The notes below the pieces were generated by a model. The model worked only from the letters and a program-made list of their open reading frames with translations. It was not told the DNA's origin and did not search any database. The position numbers were made by a program, and so were the translations under genes. Positions 18,001 through 27,137 of a stretch of DNA of 64,000 bases are shown one piece after another; the first letter of the stretch is position 1; each line of letters begins with the position of its first letter. The stretch comes from Pirellulaceae bacterium (GTDB lineage: Bacteria > Planctomycetota > Planctomycetia > Pirellulales > Pirellulaceae), in NCBI GenBank assembly GCA_020852965.1, contig JADYZV010000011.1, positions 1 through 64,000 on the forward strand, in the 5' to 3' direction.

Positions 18001-18172
18001 TCGTTGGCTTACATTACGCGATGCTCAAGGAAAGGATTTAATGGTTGAGAATTCTGAGATCGAATCCGAACGCTATTCGCCCGTATCGACCATGCCCGAG
18101 CAAGTCTTGGCGCCGTTGACCGCGCAGCAAGCCGCAAATCTGCTGGAGTTCTTGATGACGGCAGCCCAGTAA
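15029..18172 (+). CDS. Sorbosone/glucose-dehydrogenase-like beta-propeller fused to multiple c-type haem domains
   Basis: 1047 residues from ATG 15029, with AGGAG about ten bases upstream and a signal anchor at residues 10-35; the frame is open further upstream but unlike protein. Residues about 60-420 form a glucose/sorbosone dehydrogenase (soluble PQQ-dependent) propeller: LYSLAFHPDF, GGGHNGCTLLFD, EVFAYGLRNPFRMSFDP, GGNYGWAIKEG. The middle resembles SO2930-type dihaem cytochromes, with CRICHT near 595 and CAHCHL near 712. The C-terminus is the planctomycete putative haem-binding domain (GRQLFIAGVGECAKCHRVAD, Cys near 918). It is probably a periplasmic sugar or aldehyde oxidase passing electrons to its own haems. 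No obvious operon partner. Confidence 0.82.
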   Translation: MFQAVTPRRFLWLVLPAIMLAGSTALLHLLHADDSLLPSRESWLSGFHGSPDPPLPLVLERAYPKLSFKGPTSLHRIPNDDRFIVLEHWSKIYSFEDREQVDSADLCADLAADRPPESATVAGDKHRIELYSLAFHPDFADNRWVFLAYIVHGAEKPITHLSRFELSDTQPPQLLVDTELEILTCLGGGHNGCTLLFDHQGYLYMSIGDLTNPSPPDTLETGQDISDLYSSILRIDIDHPADGKNYSIPPDNPFVDLPEARPEVFAYGLRNPFRMSFDPPTGDLWVGDVGWEAWEMVYRVVSGGNYGWAIKEGPGDVKSQPIGPTPIRPPDIALSHAEAASVTGGVVYRGKRLPEIKGKYIFGDWITRKFWAAEFDHEKTIRVEEIAVGTVKPSCFETDRQGELLIADFTDDAQDSGIYRFVTNPATKLASADSSIPTFPRLLSETGLFADTADHLPAPGVVEYSLNAPMWMNGASQVNLLAIPGTGTAVFHEHPQKMFDWFKTYVTFPNGSVLAKTYSLPTIDDPGIAERRIETQIALKDELGEWQYYTYRWNAENTDAELVPRSGESEKLRVPDRRVAGGERELNWQFGSRTQCRICHTPWAGETLGFIEQQLRRPKQQHDSWRTLLDAGIVRTSHRFTPQLVDRLSDGKQIEPPPSGNLAESEESSAASLREHELADRSSWPAIGAMAVVSDASEPLEDRARAYLHANCAHCHLSGGSASTTFDVTFPKTLSETKLVDALPMRGSMGLSDARLIAAGDLSRSVVWVRMAKSGSGHMPHMGATIVDAEGVRLLSAWIQQLAPDADRRAWLETVCRTSPVEDRSQRLEAAQALMQSLEGSILLATALEENRVPTQLIEAIVELSQSQEPTIRELIEPFGAPHQYIQRLGTDFDPAEVLSLQGDREAGRQLFIAGVGECAKCHRVADAISNELATEVGPDLSRAQEKWKTRESLLTQIMHPSLEIDAAYRSLTVVDSDGKVLAGRVLARDDRWLTLRDAQGKDLMVENSEIESERYSPVSTMPEQVLAPLTAQQAANLLEFLMTAAQ

Positions 18173-18187
18173 GCCAAACCAACTTGG

Positions 18188-19096
18188 CTACTGGCTCAGG
18201 TGTTTGGCAAACCAATCGACCATGGCGGCAGTCGCTTGCTCAGCATCTGCGCCTTGAAAGCCGTGCCCTGCTTCGGGGAATTCGATCAATTCGCTTTCAA
18301 CCCCCACTTTATCGAATAGTGCCTTAATATTGCGGCTATGAGAAACCGGTACCAATTCGTCCTTGGTACCCGCCAGCAATAAGGTCGGCGGATCATCGGC
18401 GGTGACGTGGATGATCGGCGAATCGACTTCGGCAACGGCCATGTCGATCTGCAGTGCGGGAAACTGCGCATAGACAGGCAAGCGATCGGGGGCGTCCTGT
18501 GCCATGATGCGTAAGTCGGTGGGGGCCACATAAGCCACGACAGCTTGGACGCGATCGCTCACCCTGTCGACCGGATCTTTGGCTTCTGGGTCTCCTTCAT
18601 CGGAGGCGGTGCCTAACATCAGTGACAAGTGCCCACCGGCACTCATCCCGAAGACTCCAATCCTTTGCGGATCGATCTGAAATCTATCCGCGTTCATACG
18701 AATGAACCGCACGCTGTGCCGCACATCGGCTACCGCTTCGGAAATCGAAAATTTGGGACTGCTGCCGTGCCGCACGGTGAATACCGTGAACCCCTTGTCG
18801 GTCAAGGGACGCACGGACTGCTGCATCTTCTCTGGCGGAGACCAACTGGAATACCAACCGCCGCTGACCATGAACAATGCCGCCGCACCGTTGGCATTCT
18901 CCGCTGGCGTAAAGACGTCAAACGTCATTGCCAAGCCGAGCTTGTGTCCATATACCACATCGGGTGTGATCTGAACCTCCTGCGCCGTGGCAGGCACAGT
19001 ACCACTGCTCAGCAGCGTCAGCAAAACTAACATCCAAGGGCGAGGCGACAACAATCGGCGAGTCGTGAAGCGATCAGAATCGAGCATTCGACGCAT
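18188..19096 (-). CDS. Secreted alpha/beta-hydrolase (esterase/lipase-like)
   Basis: 302 residues from ATG 19096, preceded by AGGAA; the open frame extends to 19213 but this start places a signal peptide at about residues 18-38. The alpha/beta-hydrolase fold shows a nucleophile elbow G-M-S-A-G-G near residue 150, an acid in GTKDELVP near 245 and the catalytic histidine in AGHGF near 277. The early SGGWYSSW segment fits the oxyanion region of BD-FAE/kynurenine-formamidase-like esterases. Probably hydrolyses small esters or acylated sugars outside the cytoplasm. It converges with the preceding gene 15 bp away. Confidence 0.82.
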   Translation of the reverse strand: MRRMLDSDRFTTRRLLSPRPWMLVLLTLLSSGTVPATAQEVQITPDVVYGHKLGLAMTFDVFTPAENANGAAALFMVSGGWYSSWSPPEKMQQSVRPLTDKGFTVFTVRHGSSPKFSISEAVADVRHSVRFIRMNADRFQIDPQRIGVFGMSAGGHLSLMLGTASDEGDPEAKDPVDRVSDRVQAVVAYVAPTDLRIMAQDAPDRLPVYAQFPALQIDMAVAEVDSPIIHVTADDPPTLLLAGTKDELVPVSHSRNIKALFDKVGVESELIEFPEAGHGFQGADAEQATAAMVDWFAKHLSQ

Positions 19097-19373
19097 GGCG
19101 GGGTTCCTGGGATTTAGGGGGATAGTAGTTAAAGCAATTCGGTTCAAAAGTAGCGGGCGCGGTCCGTTGAAACGTATATTATCGTAACAGGCACGATCCC
19201 TTGCACTGTCCAAACAGCGTGTAAAATTCTACTTTTCCGTGGGCCACGGCACACGGCGTGTACCTGCGACTTTGAAATGCCAAAGCTGTCGAGCATTAGT
19301 GTACAATGGACGGTGGGTGCGTCGAAGAACCAGCGGCGCGTTATTGAGCTCGGAGTCTGGAGTAATAGCGAAC

Positions 19374-20750
19374 ATGTTGGATCTAATCGGTCAAGGCAAA
19401 GCCCATACGTGTAACGGTGCCACGCGACGGGACTTTCTGCAAGTAGGTACACTCGGAGCATTGGGTCTTGGGCTGCCCCAAATGCTGCAAGCCGAATCGG
19501 CGGGAATCGTCGATCCGAGCAAGGACAAAAAGTCTTGTATTTTGATCTTCAATTTGGGTGCCCCCAGCCAGCTCGATACCTTTGACATGAAGCCCAACGC
19601 GCCGGCGGAAGTGCGTGGACCATTTCAACCGATATCGACCAATGCCGATGGGATCCAACTTTCTGAGATTCTGCCACGCCATGCAAAGATCGCGGATAAG
19701 ATCGCGTTGGTTCGCTCGTGCTTCCATCGCGGTGCAGCCGTTCATGATTCGGGCTGGCAGATCATGCAAACTGGGCGACTATTCACCGGCGGCGTCGACA
19801 CACCGCACGTGGGATCGGCCGTATGGTATATCCGAGGGCCGCGCGGCGACTTGCCACCCCACGTAGTTCTACCGGAGACGATGGGACGTGGCGGAGGCAA
19901 TTTGCCCAATGGACAGGCGGGTGGTTTCTTGGGCAAGGCCTATGATCCCTTTGCGCTGATGGCCGATCCATCGCAAGAGAACTTCAAGGTGCCCGATCTG
20001 CTCCCGCCAAGCTCGATTCCACCGGCCCGCTTAGATCGTCGCCGACGACTGCGCGAAGCGGTCGAGCTCTCGATGACCCAGTTCGAAAGCAGCGAAAGTG
20101 CGCGGATCATGAGCGAGCACTTCGACACAGCTTATCGACTGATGACCAGCCCACAAGCGCGCGATGCCTTCGACCTCTCAAAAGAGCCCAAGCGAGTCCG
20201 CGAACAGTATGGTATGAATCGCTTCGGACAGTGCTGCCTGCTGGCTCGGCGTTTGATCGAAGCCGGTGTGCGCTTTGTCACCGTCAATACCTTCCTCACC
20301 GTCTTCGACGAAATCACTTGGGACATCCACGGCAGCAAACCGTTCACTTCAATCGAAGGCATGAAGAATATCGTCGCCCCCATGTACGACCAAGGCTACG
20401 CCGCCTTGATTACCGATTTGTCCGACCGCGGTATGCTCGATGATACCCTGGTAGCCAATCTGGCCGAGTTCGGAAGAACGCCCAAAGTCAATCCGGCCGG
20501 TGGTCGCGATCACTGGCCAGGCTGTTTTACGGTCTATTTTGCTGGGGGTGGTGTCCAGGGAGGTCGCGTAGTGGGCGCCAGCGATCCGATCGGGGCCGTC
20601 CCCGATGACCGACCCGTCGAACCGCCTGAAGTCTTAGCCACCATTTTTCACAGCTTGGGTCTCAAGCTCAGCGATCACTTGCCCGGCCCCGGTGGTCGCC
20701 CCTTCCCACTGATCGATACCGGCTTCCGAGAGATTCACGAATTGTTCTAA
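19374..20750 (+). CDS. DUF1501 protein
   Basis: 458 residues from ATG 19374; the longer frame back to 19239 has no family similarity. A twin-arginine-type signal is present (GATRRDFLQVGTLGALGLGL). Family motifs: CILIFNLGAPSQLDTFDMKP, NAPAEVRGPFQPI, LVRSCFHRGAAVHDSGW, FGQCCLLARRLIEAGVRFV, NLAEFGRTPKVN and GRDHWPGCFTVYFAGGG. Unlike the other two intact DUF1501 genes here it stands alone, without an adjacent PSCyt1/DUF1549 gene. Confidence 0.88.
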   Translation: MLDLIGQGKAHTCNGATRRDFLQVGTLGALGLGLPQMLQAESAGIVDPSKDKKSCILIFNLGAPSQLDTFDMKPNAPAEVRGPFQPISTNADGIQLSEILPRHAKIADKIALVRSCFHRGAAVHDSGWQIMQTGRLFTGGVDTPHVGSAVWYIRGPRGDLPPHVVLPETMGRGGGNLPNGQAGGFLGKAYDPFALMADPSQENFKVPDLLPPSSIPPARLDRRRRLREAVELSMTQFESSESARIMSEHFDTAYRLMTSPQARDAFDLSKEPKRVREQYGMNRFGQCCLLARRLIEAGVRFVTVNTFLTVFDEITWDIHGSKPFTSIEGMKNIVAPMYDQGYAALITDLSDRGMLDDTLVANLAEFGRTPKVNPAGGRDHWPGCFTVYFAGGGVQGGRVVGASDPIGAVPDDRPVEPPEVLATIFHSLGLKLSDHLPGPGGRPFPLIDTGFREIHELF

Positions 20751-21489
20751 GCCATCCATCGCTACCGTCGCCAGACTGCGCTGGCCTGCCGACCGGAGCT
20801 GCGCTGAAAACGAAATTCCCAGAATAAGTCCAACAACACCGCTCGATTCCCCAGAATCTCGCCGGCTCTGTTGCAGTAGACTTGGGGGAGCGTTACATTA
20901 AGGGTCAGCGAATCGTCGGCTCGAACTTAGCCGGAGATATTAGACTAATCTTCGAGAGTGAAAATTCTTGCGTTAGAAATTAGTCCGCTGCTTTTGATGG
21001 ATGTTTCGCGAAAAAAAATTAAAACGTTCGCTAAACGACCCAAGATCAAAAACCTTGTGATGCTCCACCGTCTCAGTCCGCAATCTTATCCACTGACACT
21101 CCCTCGCATCGAAATGCTCCTTCCTTTCCACTATAGATAGAAATCGAGTTACTAGAAATGGTAATGCTCGGAGTTCTCGTTCTCCTGCTATGGCTCAGCT
21201 CGGGTTGGATTTCCCAACTCCGGTCGATAGCATGGACAACGCGCAAAAGTGGATCTAGCAAGCTGCCTGACCGCCCGCGCTGCAACGCAGTGGCAGGTGG
21301 GATCTGTGTGGAATTGCCGCTGGACCTCTTCCCACCGGGATTCCCACTGGGAACTACGGTGGTCGAGGCGTTATGCGCACACGCTGCGCGATTCGAGACC
21401 GGCACACAATGGAATTATGAATCCGCTCGCACTCGGAGAGGGCTCGATCTTTGTCGTTGCGCACGTAGCTACAAAGAAAGGTTCTCACC
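20751..21489. other. Intergenic, no gene supported
   Basis: 739 bases upstream of rny. Several short open frames occur, the longest (21158-21514) with a hydrophobic start, but it overlaps the rny start in another frame and matches no family I know. No repeat or RNA gene recognised. It presumably includes the rny promoter and leader. Confidence 0.45.
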
Positions 21490-23115
21490 GTGTTTGTTTC
21501 AACTTATGCTCTGATTGCATGGGAAGCGGAATTCGGCCACTGGTCGCTCGTTGCCCAAACCAGCAACAGCGGCATCGTCGCAATTGTGGCCATGGTTGTG
21601 GGATTGATCGTCGGCGCTGGCGCCCTCTTGATCGTCAATCACCTGCGTGGACGCGAATTGAAGGCCAAGGCGGACTCCTTCCTGGCACAGGCGAAAACCA
21701 CCGCCGATAATTTGGTCCGTACCGCCGAAGTCGACGCCAAAGAGGCCGCTCTGCGCCAAAAACAGCACTTGGAGCAAGAAGCCAATAAGCTTCGCGAGCA
21801 AGTCCGCAAGAAGGAGTCTACGCTCGAACGACGCGAAGAATCGTTGCAGCAAGCTGCCGACGACATGCGCAAACAAGAGAAAATGGTGGAAGCCAACCAG
21901 CGTCGGCTGAGCGAAAAGATTGCCGAAGCCACCCGACGCAGTGAAGAAGTCAAGCGCCTGGTACAAGACCAAACGCAAAAGCTACTGGCTACTAGCGGTC
22001 TGAGCCGCGAAGAAGCCAGCGAACGATTATTGAAAATCATCGAGCAAGAGCTCGAGCAAGATATCGGCAATCGCATCCTCAAACACGAGCGGCGCGTCCA
22101 CGAAATCTGCGAACAGAAATCGCAAGAGATCATTCTCACCGCCATGCAGCGTTACGCCTCGGCGCATACAGCGGATAGCACCACCAGCACGGTCGACATC
22201 CCCAACGACGAGATGAAGGGGCGCATTATCGGGCGTGAGGGACGCAACATCCGCGCCTTTGAAAAAGCGACCGGTGTGGACGTCATCATCGACGATACAC
22301 CGGGGGTGGTCATCGTCAGCGGCTTTGATCCCGTGCGCCGCGAAGTCGCTCGCCAGTCGCTAGACAAATTGATCGCCGACGGTCGCATACACCCCTCACG
22401 CATCGAAGAACTCGTCGCCGAAACTGAGAAGGAGTTGGAAAAATTCATTCGCCGCAAAGGACAAGAGGCAGCCGAAGAAGTCAACATCTCTGGACTGCAT
22501 GAACGAGTGATCTACATGCTGGGCCGGCTGCACTTCCGGACCAGCTTTAGCCAAAATGTACTCCGGCATAGCGTCGAAGTCGCCTTTCTGTCGGGCATGA
22601 TGGCCGAAATGATCGGACTCAATCCAGATACGGCTCGCCGCGCTGGCCTGCTGCACGATATTGGCAAAGCAGCCGACCATGAATTGGAAGGGGGCCACCC
22701 CAAGATCGGTGCCGATCTGCTCAAGCGACACGGCGAAAACGAGATTGTGGTCCGTGCCGCCTTGGGTCACCATGATCAACTGACGTCTGACTTTCCTTAC
22801 ACGCTCTTGGTCGCTACCTCCGATGCTTGCAGCGCGTCGCGTCCCGGAGCGCGGCGAGAATCGCTCGAACGCTATATCAAACGCATGGAAGAGCTCGAGT
22901 CGATCGCACGCGGCTTCGAAGGCGTAGAACAAGCGTTTGCGATTCAAGCGGGTCGCGAACTGCGAGTGATCGTCAGCGCACGTGAAACCGACGACGCCAA
23001 AGCCGCCAAGGTCTGCCGTGATATCGCCAAAGCCTTTGAACAACAATTGACCTACCCCGGCGAAATCAAAGTCACCGTGGTTCGCGAGTCACGCTTTGTC
23101 GAGGTTGCTCGGTGA
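21490..23115 (+). CDS. rny: Ribonuclease Y
   Basis: 541 residues, close to the usual length. RNase Y is a membrane-anchored endoribonuclease that initiates mRNA decay. The start is GTG 21490 with GAAAGG upstream. An N-terminal transmembrane segment (about 27-50, [20 protein letters not shown]) is followed by a long charged coiled coil (about 55-190), a KH RNA-binding domain ([20 protein letters not shown]) and an HD phosphohydrolase domain ([20 protein letters not shown], then [12 protein letters not shown]), and a conserved C-terminus ([19 protein letters not shown]). It overlaps ymdB by four bases (GTGA), so the two are translationally coupled. Confidence 0.96.
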   Translation: MFVSTYALIAWEAEFGHWSLVAQTSNSGIVAIVAMVVGLIVGAGALLIVNHLRGRELKAKADSFLAQAKTTADNLVRTAEVDAKEAALRQKQHLEQEANKLREQVRKKESTLERREESLQQAADDMRKQEKMVEANQRRLSEKIAEATRRSEEVKRLVQDQTQKLLATSGLSREEASERLLKIIEQELEQDIGNRILKHERRVHEICEQKSQEIILTAMQRYASAHTADSTTSTVDIPNDEMKGRIIGREGRNIRAFEKATGVDVIIDDTPGVVIVSGFDPVRREVARQSLDKLIADGRIHPSRIEELVAETEKELEKFIRRKGQEAAEEVNISGLHERVIYMLGRLHFRTSFSQNVLRHSVEVAFLSGMMAEMIGLNPDTARRAGLLHDIGKAADHELEGGHPKIGADLLKRHGENEIVVRAALGHHDQLTSDFPYTLLVATSDACSASRPGARRESLERYIKRMEELESIARGFEGVEQAFAIQAGRELRVIVSARETDDAKAAKVCRDIAKAFEQQLTYPGEIKVTVVRESRFVEVAR

Positions 23116-23993
23116 TCGCGGACGAGCTTCCTCCTGCCCCGCCTGCCCATTGCGTGCGACTGGTGATGGTCGGTGATATCGTCGGCAAACCAGGCATGCG
23201 CATCGCGTGCGCATCGGTGGAATGGCTGCGACGTGAGCTACGCGCTGATGCAGTGATCATGAACGCGGAAAACGCCGCCGACGGTTCCGGGCTGCGTTGC
23301 AAGGACTATCGCCGCTTGATCGATCATGGCGTGGATGGCATCACGCTCGGAGATCACGTCTATAAGAAGCGAGAGATTATCGAAGTGCTCGAGTCGGCCG
23401 ACAACATTATTCGTCCAGCCAACTTGCCCGCTCAAGCTCCCGGCAAATCGCTGATGGTCTTGCCCATCGGTGACGAGCTCACCTTGGCCGTGACCTGCTT
23501 GCTGGGTCGCGTTTTCATGAAGCCGGTCGACTGCCCCTTCCAAGCCATCGATCGGATACTGGCCGAGCTTGCGCAGTCCCACCCACACAATCGCTTGCGC
23601 ATGGTCGAGTTTCACGCCGAGGCGACGAGCGATAAACAGTTGATGGGACGACACGTCGATGGACGCGTAAGCGGAATGGTCGGAACGCACACGCATGTGG
23701 CCACGGCCGACGAGCAGATTCTGCCCGGCGGCACTGGTTTCCAATGCGATCTGGGGATGACCGGCCCCTTTGAAAGTATCCTCGGCAGAAAGATCGACGC
23801 CGTGTTGGAAGCCACCCTGCATGGCGTCCCGCTCCCCTTTCAAGTCGCTACCGAGGACGTACGCCTGTGCGGCACTTGGCTCGACCTCGATAAACAGTCC
23901 GGATTTTGTGCCAACCTAGGCCGCATCGTTCTACGTGAGAATACGCTTACAGCATACTTGCAAGCCAAATCCGAAGCTCGCCGCGTGTTGTAA
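23112..23993 (+). CDS. ymdB: YmdB-family metallophosphoesterase (TIGR00282)
   Basis: 293 residues, starting at a GTG that overlaps the rny stop. YmdB proteins are binuclear-metal phosphodiesterases (2',3'-cAMP hydrolysis in Bacillus) usually linked to rny, as here. Metal-site motifs are [40 protein letters not shown] and [11 protein letters not shown]; the family's usual GNH block reads GDH. The C-terminus ends SEARRVL. Its TAA stop (23991-23993) is the first three bases of a 94-bp inverted-repeat element, so insertion of that element may have set the present C-terminus. Confidence 0.93.
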   Translation: MIADELPPAPPAHCVRLVMVGDIVGKPGMRIACASVEWLRRELRADAVIMNAENAADGSGLRCKDYRRLIDHGVDGITLGDHVYKKREIIEVLESADNIIRPANLPAQAPGKSLMVLPIGDELTLAVTCLLGRVFMKPVDCPFQAIDRILAELAQSHPHNRLRMVEFHAEATSDKQLMGRHVDGRVSGMVGTHTHVATADEQILPGGTGFQCDLGMTGPFESILGRKIDAVLEATLHGVPLPFQVATEDVRLCGTWLDLDKQSGFCANLGRIVLRENTLTAYLQAKSEARRVL

Positions 23994-24084
23994 GCACCCA
24001 CGCATGAGCCATTGCGCTTCCGTAGCCGTTTTGGCGATAGCCATGGTTGCTCGGTATACCTAAAACCTTGTGCGTAGGCGCTTA
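23991..24084. repeat. 94-bp inverted-repeat element, family A, copy 1
   Basis: Begins TAAGCACCCACGCATGAGCC and ends with an imperfect complement (TTGTGCGTAGGCGCTTA). It aligns without gaps to the reverse complement of 52510-52603 over the full 94 bases, including internal blocks TTGCGC, CCG, TTTG and TAGCC. No coding capacity; the size and inverted ends suggest a MITE or REP-type element. Copy 1 provides the ymdB stop codon. The 24085-24338 stretch beyond it contains no gene I can support. Confidence 0.85.
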
Positions 24085-24338
24085 CTTATTACTCTGCCGA
24101 CCATGGTTCTGCCTGAGCCGAATTAGCGAGTAGGCACAACGGTCTATCCTTTCATCCGTGCTAGCCAGTGCTTTGAAGACTAGCGCGGATGGCAAGGCCG
24201 TAGCACGTAGGCAGTGGTCACATTATTATGACAATTTGATGCTCTCTGTCGTTCGCATGAATGGTTACTATAAGGCCCCCTCAATGTAACGCTGTCCAAA
24301 AATAAATCATTTCAAAAACTTTCAACGATGTTGCCCCC

Positions 24339-25664
24339 ATGCCTCTCCCTAGCCAACCCCCGCCGCCTTCACCCGATGTGCTCACAAGTTGGCATTGGAG
24401 CCGCGATGAATTGGCCGCTTGGCAACTCGCTCAATTCAATGCGGAGCTCGCACGGATACTACCCGACAATCGTTTTTATCGTGCCAAGCTTGGCGACGCG
24501 CAAGCGGGGCTGACACACCTCGATCAGTTGTCACAACTTCCGCTGACAACTAAGCAAGAGTTGGTCGCTAGTGCCGCAGCCGATCCTGACGGCATCAGTA
24601 CACATCACACATATCCACCCAGCAGTTACTCTCGGATGCACCGCACCAGTGGCACCTCGGGGAAACCATTGCTGATACTCGATACGGCCATGGATTGGCA
24701 GTGGTGGTCGTCGACGTGGCAACATGTGCTGCAATCCGCCGAGGTGACGGCGAACAGTCGCGTCTTTCTAGCTTTTTCATTTGGTCCCTTCATTGGCTTC
24801 TGGTCAGCGCATCAAGCCTGCGTTGACCGTGGTGCTGCCGTCATACCGGGCGGCGGGCTATCGTCACTGGCCCGCTTGGAGTTCATGCGTCAAACGTGCG
24901 CCGACATAGTGTGCTGCACCCCATCCTACGCGCTTCATTTGGTCGAAGTTGCCCAGCAAGAAAATTGGCCACTCGAGCAACTCGAAGTCGAGCGATTGAT
25001 CGTCGCGGGCGAAGCCGGCGGAAGCATCCCTGCGGTACGTGAACAATTGGAACAAGCCTGGCAGGCGCAAGTCATCGATCATGCGGGTGCTACAGAAATT
25101 GGTCCTTGGGGGTTTGGCTGGCCCGATCGTCCCGGCCTGCACGTCACCGAAACCAGTTTCATCGCCGAACTTCTTCCGCTAGAGACTTCATCTGGAAATC
25201 CGCTGGGCGATGCTCAGGGCGTTACACCACTTTGCGAACTGGTGCTCACCTCGTTGGGACGGTACGGAGCACCGCTGATCCGCTATCGCACTGGCGATGT
25301 CGTGCATGCCGGGACGGTCTCTGCAAGCTGCAATTTCTTGTGGCTACCGCAAGGAGTCGTTGGCCGCGTCGACGACATGGTCACGATTCGCGGCGTCAAT
25401 GTGTTTCCGAGTAGCATCGACGAAATTGTACGTCAAGTTTCCGGGATTCACGAGTATCGAGTAACCGTTGATCGCGACGGCGCGCTCGATCGCCTACAAA
25501 TTGAAATTGAATCCGATTCGGATCAGCAACAACCGCAGTTGGAAAAGCTGCTCTCCACGCAGCTCGGGCTCCGCATTGCGGTTCGAATTGTACCCCATGC
25601 CAGTCTGCCACGAAGTGAGCTCAAAGCCCGCCGCTGGATCGACACACGCTTCCGAGAACCGTAA
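24339..25664 (+). CDS. PaaK-like phenylacetate-CoA ligase family protein (adenylate-forming)
   Basis: 441 residues with the architecture of PaaK-type AMP-binding enzymes. It activates a carboxylic acid with ATP and usually transfers it to CoA. Visible motifs: the early LDQLSQLPLTTKQEL segment, the phosphate loop HRTSGTSGKPLL near 103, DHAGATEIGPWGF near 247, the hinge YRTGDVV, VGRVDDMVTIRGVNVFPSSIDEI, and a C-terminal subdomain ending LPRSELKARRWID with the likely catalytic lysine. The substrate cannot be told: no paa genes, carrier protein or aromatic pathway lies nearby. It follows rny-ymdB but is separated by 345 bp and a repeat element. Confidence 0.85.
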   Translation: MPLPSQPPPPSPDVLTSWHWSRDELAAWQLAQFNAELARILPDNRFYRAKLGDAQAGLTHLDQLSQLPLTTKQELVASAAADPDGISTHHTYPPSSYSRMHRTSGTSGKPLLILDTAMDWQWWSSTWQHVLQSAEVTANSRVFLAFSFGPFIGFWSAHQACVDRGAAVIPGGGLSSLARLEFMRQTCADIVCCTPSYALHLVEVAQQENWPLEQLEVERLIVAGEAGGSIPAVREQLEQAWQAQVIDHAGATEIGPWGFGWPDRPGLHVTETSFIAELLPLETSSGNPLGDAQGVTPLCELVLTSLGRYGAPLIRYRTGDVVHAGTVSASCNFLWLPQGVVGRVDDMVTIRGVNVFPSSIDEIVRQVSGIHEYRVTVDRDGALDRLQIEIESDSDQQQPQLEKLLSTQLGLRIAVRIVPHASLPRSELKARRWIDTRFREP

Positions 25665-25692
25665 TCCCAATTATAATCTTCCATTGTGTTAG

Positions 25693-25736
25693 TTTAATGT
25701 GGCCGTTTAATGTGGCCCGACGCTCCGCGTCGGCTG
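25693..25736. repeat. REP-like element (second locus)
   Basis: TTTAATGTGGCC occurs at 25693 and again at 25706, the second copy continuing through CGACGCTCCGCGTCGGCTG. It is the same family as 3446-3523. It lies just after the PaaK-like gene with no T-run behind it. Confidence 0.78.
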
Positions 25737-25873
25737 TCCCCTCCCTCCCGCCTCCCCGTCAGATGCCCTCTCCCCCCGACACCTATCGCACTTTCACTTC
25801 ATAACCCTTTGAAGATTTCGATGGTTTTGAAGTTTAAGGATGCATGGAACCAGCCCACCAGTCCCCGACACAT

Positions 25874-25933
25874 ACTACCACACACGGACTCCTAACCTCG
25901 TCCACTACCACACACGGACTCCTACCCTCGCCC
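25874..25933. repeat. Two 30-bp tandem units related to element family B
   Basis: ACTACCACACACGGACTCCT starts at 25874 and 25904. The unit (continuing AACCTCGTCC / ACCCTCGCCC) resembles the inner arm GGACTCGTAACCTC-ATCCACTAC of the hairpin element at 27138-27268. The rest of 25665-25983 has no gene. Confidence 0.7.
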
Positions 25934-25983
25934 AATCCACCATCAAAATTCTTTCCTGACGATCACCGGTTCGCTACCATAAA

Positions 25984-27108
25984 ATGTCAAACATGCAAAA
26001 CTCTCCCGGCAGCTATCTCAGGCTCATGCTGCTAGCAGCCTACCCACTCCTCGGCGGCTGCGGTCCTGCCTTAGTGGACATGTCGCATCCGTCTACCGAT
26101 CTAGTCGAGCAATTCGCTGTATCGCTCGACAAGCAATCACCATCGCTTCGCGAGAGAATTGCCGAAGTGCTTGCCGACGGTCGGCAGAACCGCATATTGA
26201 GCACTGAAATCAACGCCGCTTGGCAAATTATGCACGGAGTTATCTGTTACGGCCGACAATTGGAAGTCGACACGCCCGATCGCGGTCGCGTCAGTGCCCT
26301 CGACTACGCGTTTTCGGGCGGGCAGATCGACGGTTTCGAGCTCATGCTCGGCAGCAAGCCACTTACCAGCACTGGCCGCGTAGGGCTCAAGGCGCGGCTT
26401 GAACCAGGCAGCTACACTGGTCAAGGTCACGTCGATCAGTGGCTGGCCATTTTCGCCATGGCCGACCTTCCACTCGACACCCCAGTCACGCTGGGCGGGC
26501 AAACCATGACGCTACTCGATTGGGCGCGGCAAGCCCAGTATGATGCCAGCCAGAATATGCTCGATGAATTCAGTTGGACGCTCATCGCCTTGACACACTA
26601 CTTTCCTGATGAGCCAACATGGCAGGCCGCTGATGGGATAGTTAGTTGGGAGCTTTTGGTTGAAGCCGAGTTGACTTACGACCTTGACGAGAGTCCCTGT
26701 GGCGGCACGCATCGCTTGGCTGGTATCACCCGTGCCTTGAGGGCAAAGCAGCGACTCGGACTGGCCGATTCGCCTGTTTGGCAGAAGGCGCAAGGCCTAG
26801 TCGACCAGTGTTTGGTTCGTGCCAAAGAGCAGCGTTCGGCCGATGGCGGAATATCCTCGCAGTACTTCTCGCGACCAGGCGTGACGGCAGATTTGTCTGC
26901 CGAGCTGGCAAGTTCAGGCCACGTGTTCGAGTTCATCGCCCTGGCCGCGTCTGCGGAAGAGCTTGCCACCCCCTGGGTCGAGCTCGCCGCGCTGCGGCTA
27001 TGCGAAATCCTCGACCGGACGCAGCGCCTCGAGCTCGATTGCGGCGGGCTCTATCATGCCCTCAACGGCTTGAAGATCTATCAACATCGTCGCTGGCCGG
27101 GCACATGA
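25984..27108 (+). CDS. Predicted lipoprotein of unknown function, all-alpha
   Basis: 374 residues starting with a lipoprotein signal (LRLMLLAAYPLLGGC, Cys26), so probably membrane-anchored. I do not recognise a named family. The remainder is helical and tryptophan-rich with many short conserved-looking segments (EINAAWQIMHGVICYGRQ, GHVDQWLAIFAMADLPLDTPVTL, LTHYFPDEPTWQAADG, CGGTHRLAGITRALR, GGLYHALNGLKIY). The pattern of repeated helices with H-x-x-G turns recalls alpha/alpha-toroid folds, but that is only an impression. It is monocistronic, with repeats on both sides. Confidence 0.72.
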   Translation: MSNMQNSPGSYLRLMLLAAYPLLGGCGPALVDMSHPSTDLVEQFAVSLDKQSPSLRERIAEVLADGRQNRILSTEINAAWQIMHGVICYGRQLEVDTPDRGRVSALDYAFSGGQIDGFELMLGSKPLTSTGRVGLKARLEPGSYTGQGHVDQWLAIFAMADLPLDTPVTLGGQTMTLLDWARQAQYDASQNMLDEFSWTLIALTHYFPDEPTWQAADGIVSWELLVEAELTYDLDESPCGGTHRLAGITRALRAKQRLGLADSPVWQKAQGLVDQCLVRAKEQRSADGGISSQYFSRPGVTADLSAELASSGHVFEFIALAASAEELATPWVELAALRLCEILDRTQRLELDCGGLYHALNGLKIYQHRRWPGT

Positions 27109-27137
27109 TCACATTGGCATTTGGCTGCTCGGATGTT

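Noticed and set aside
21158-21514. 118-codon frame ahead of rny
   Set aside because: It overlaps the rny start in another frame and looks like no protein family; probably a leader-region chance frame.
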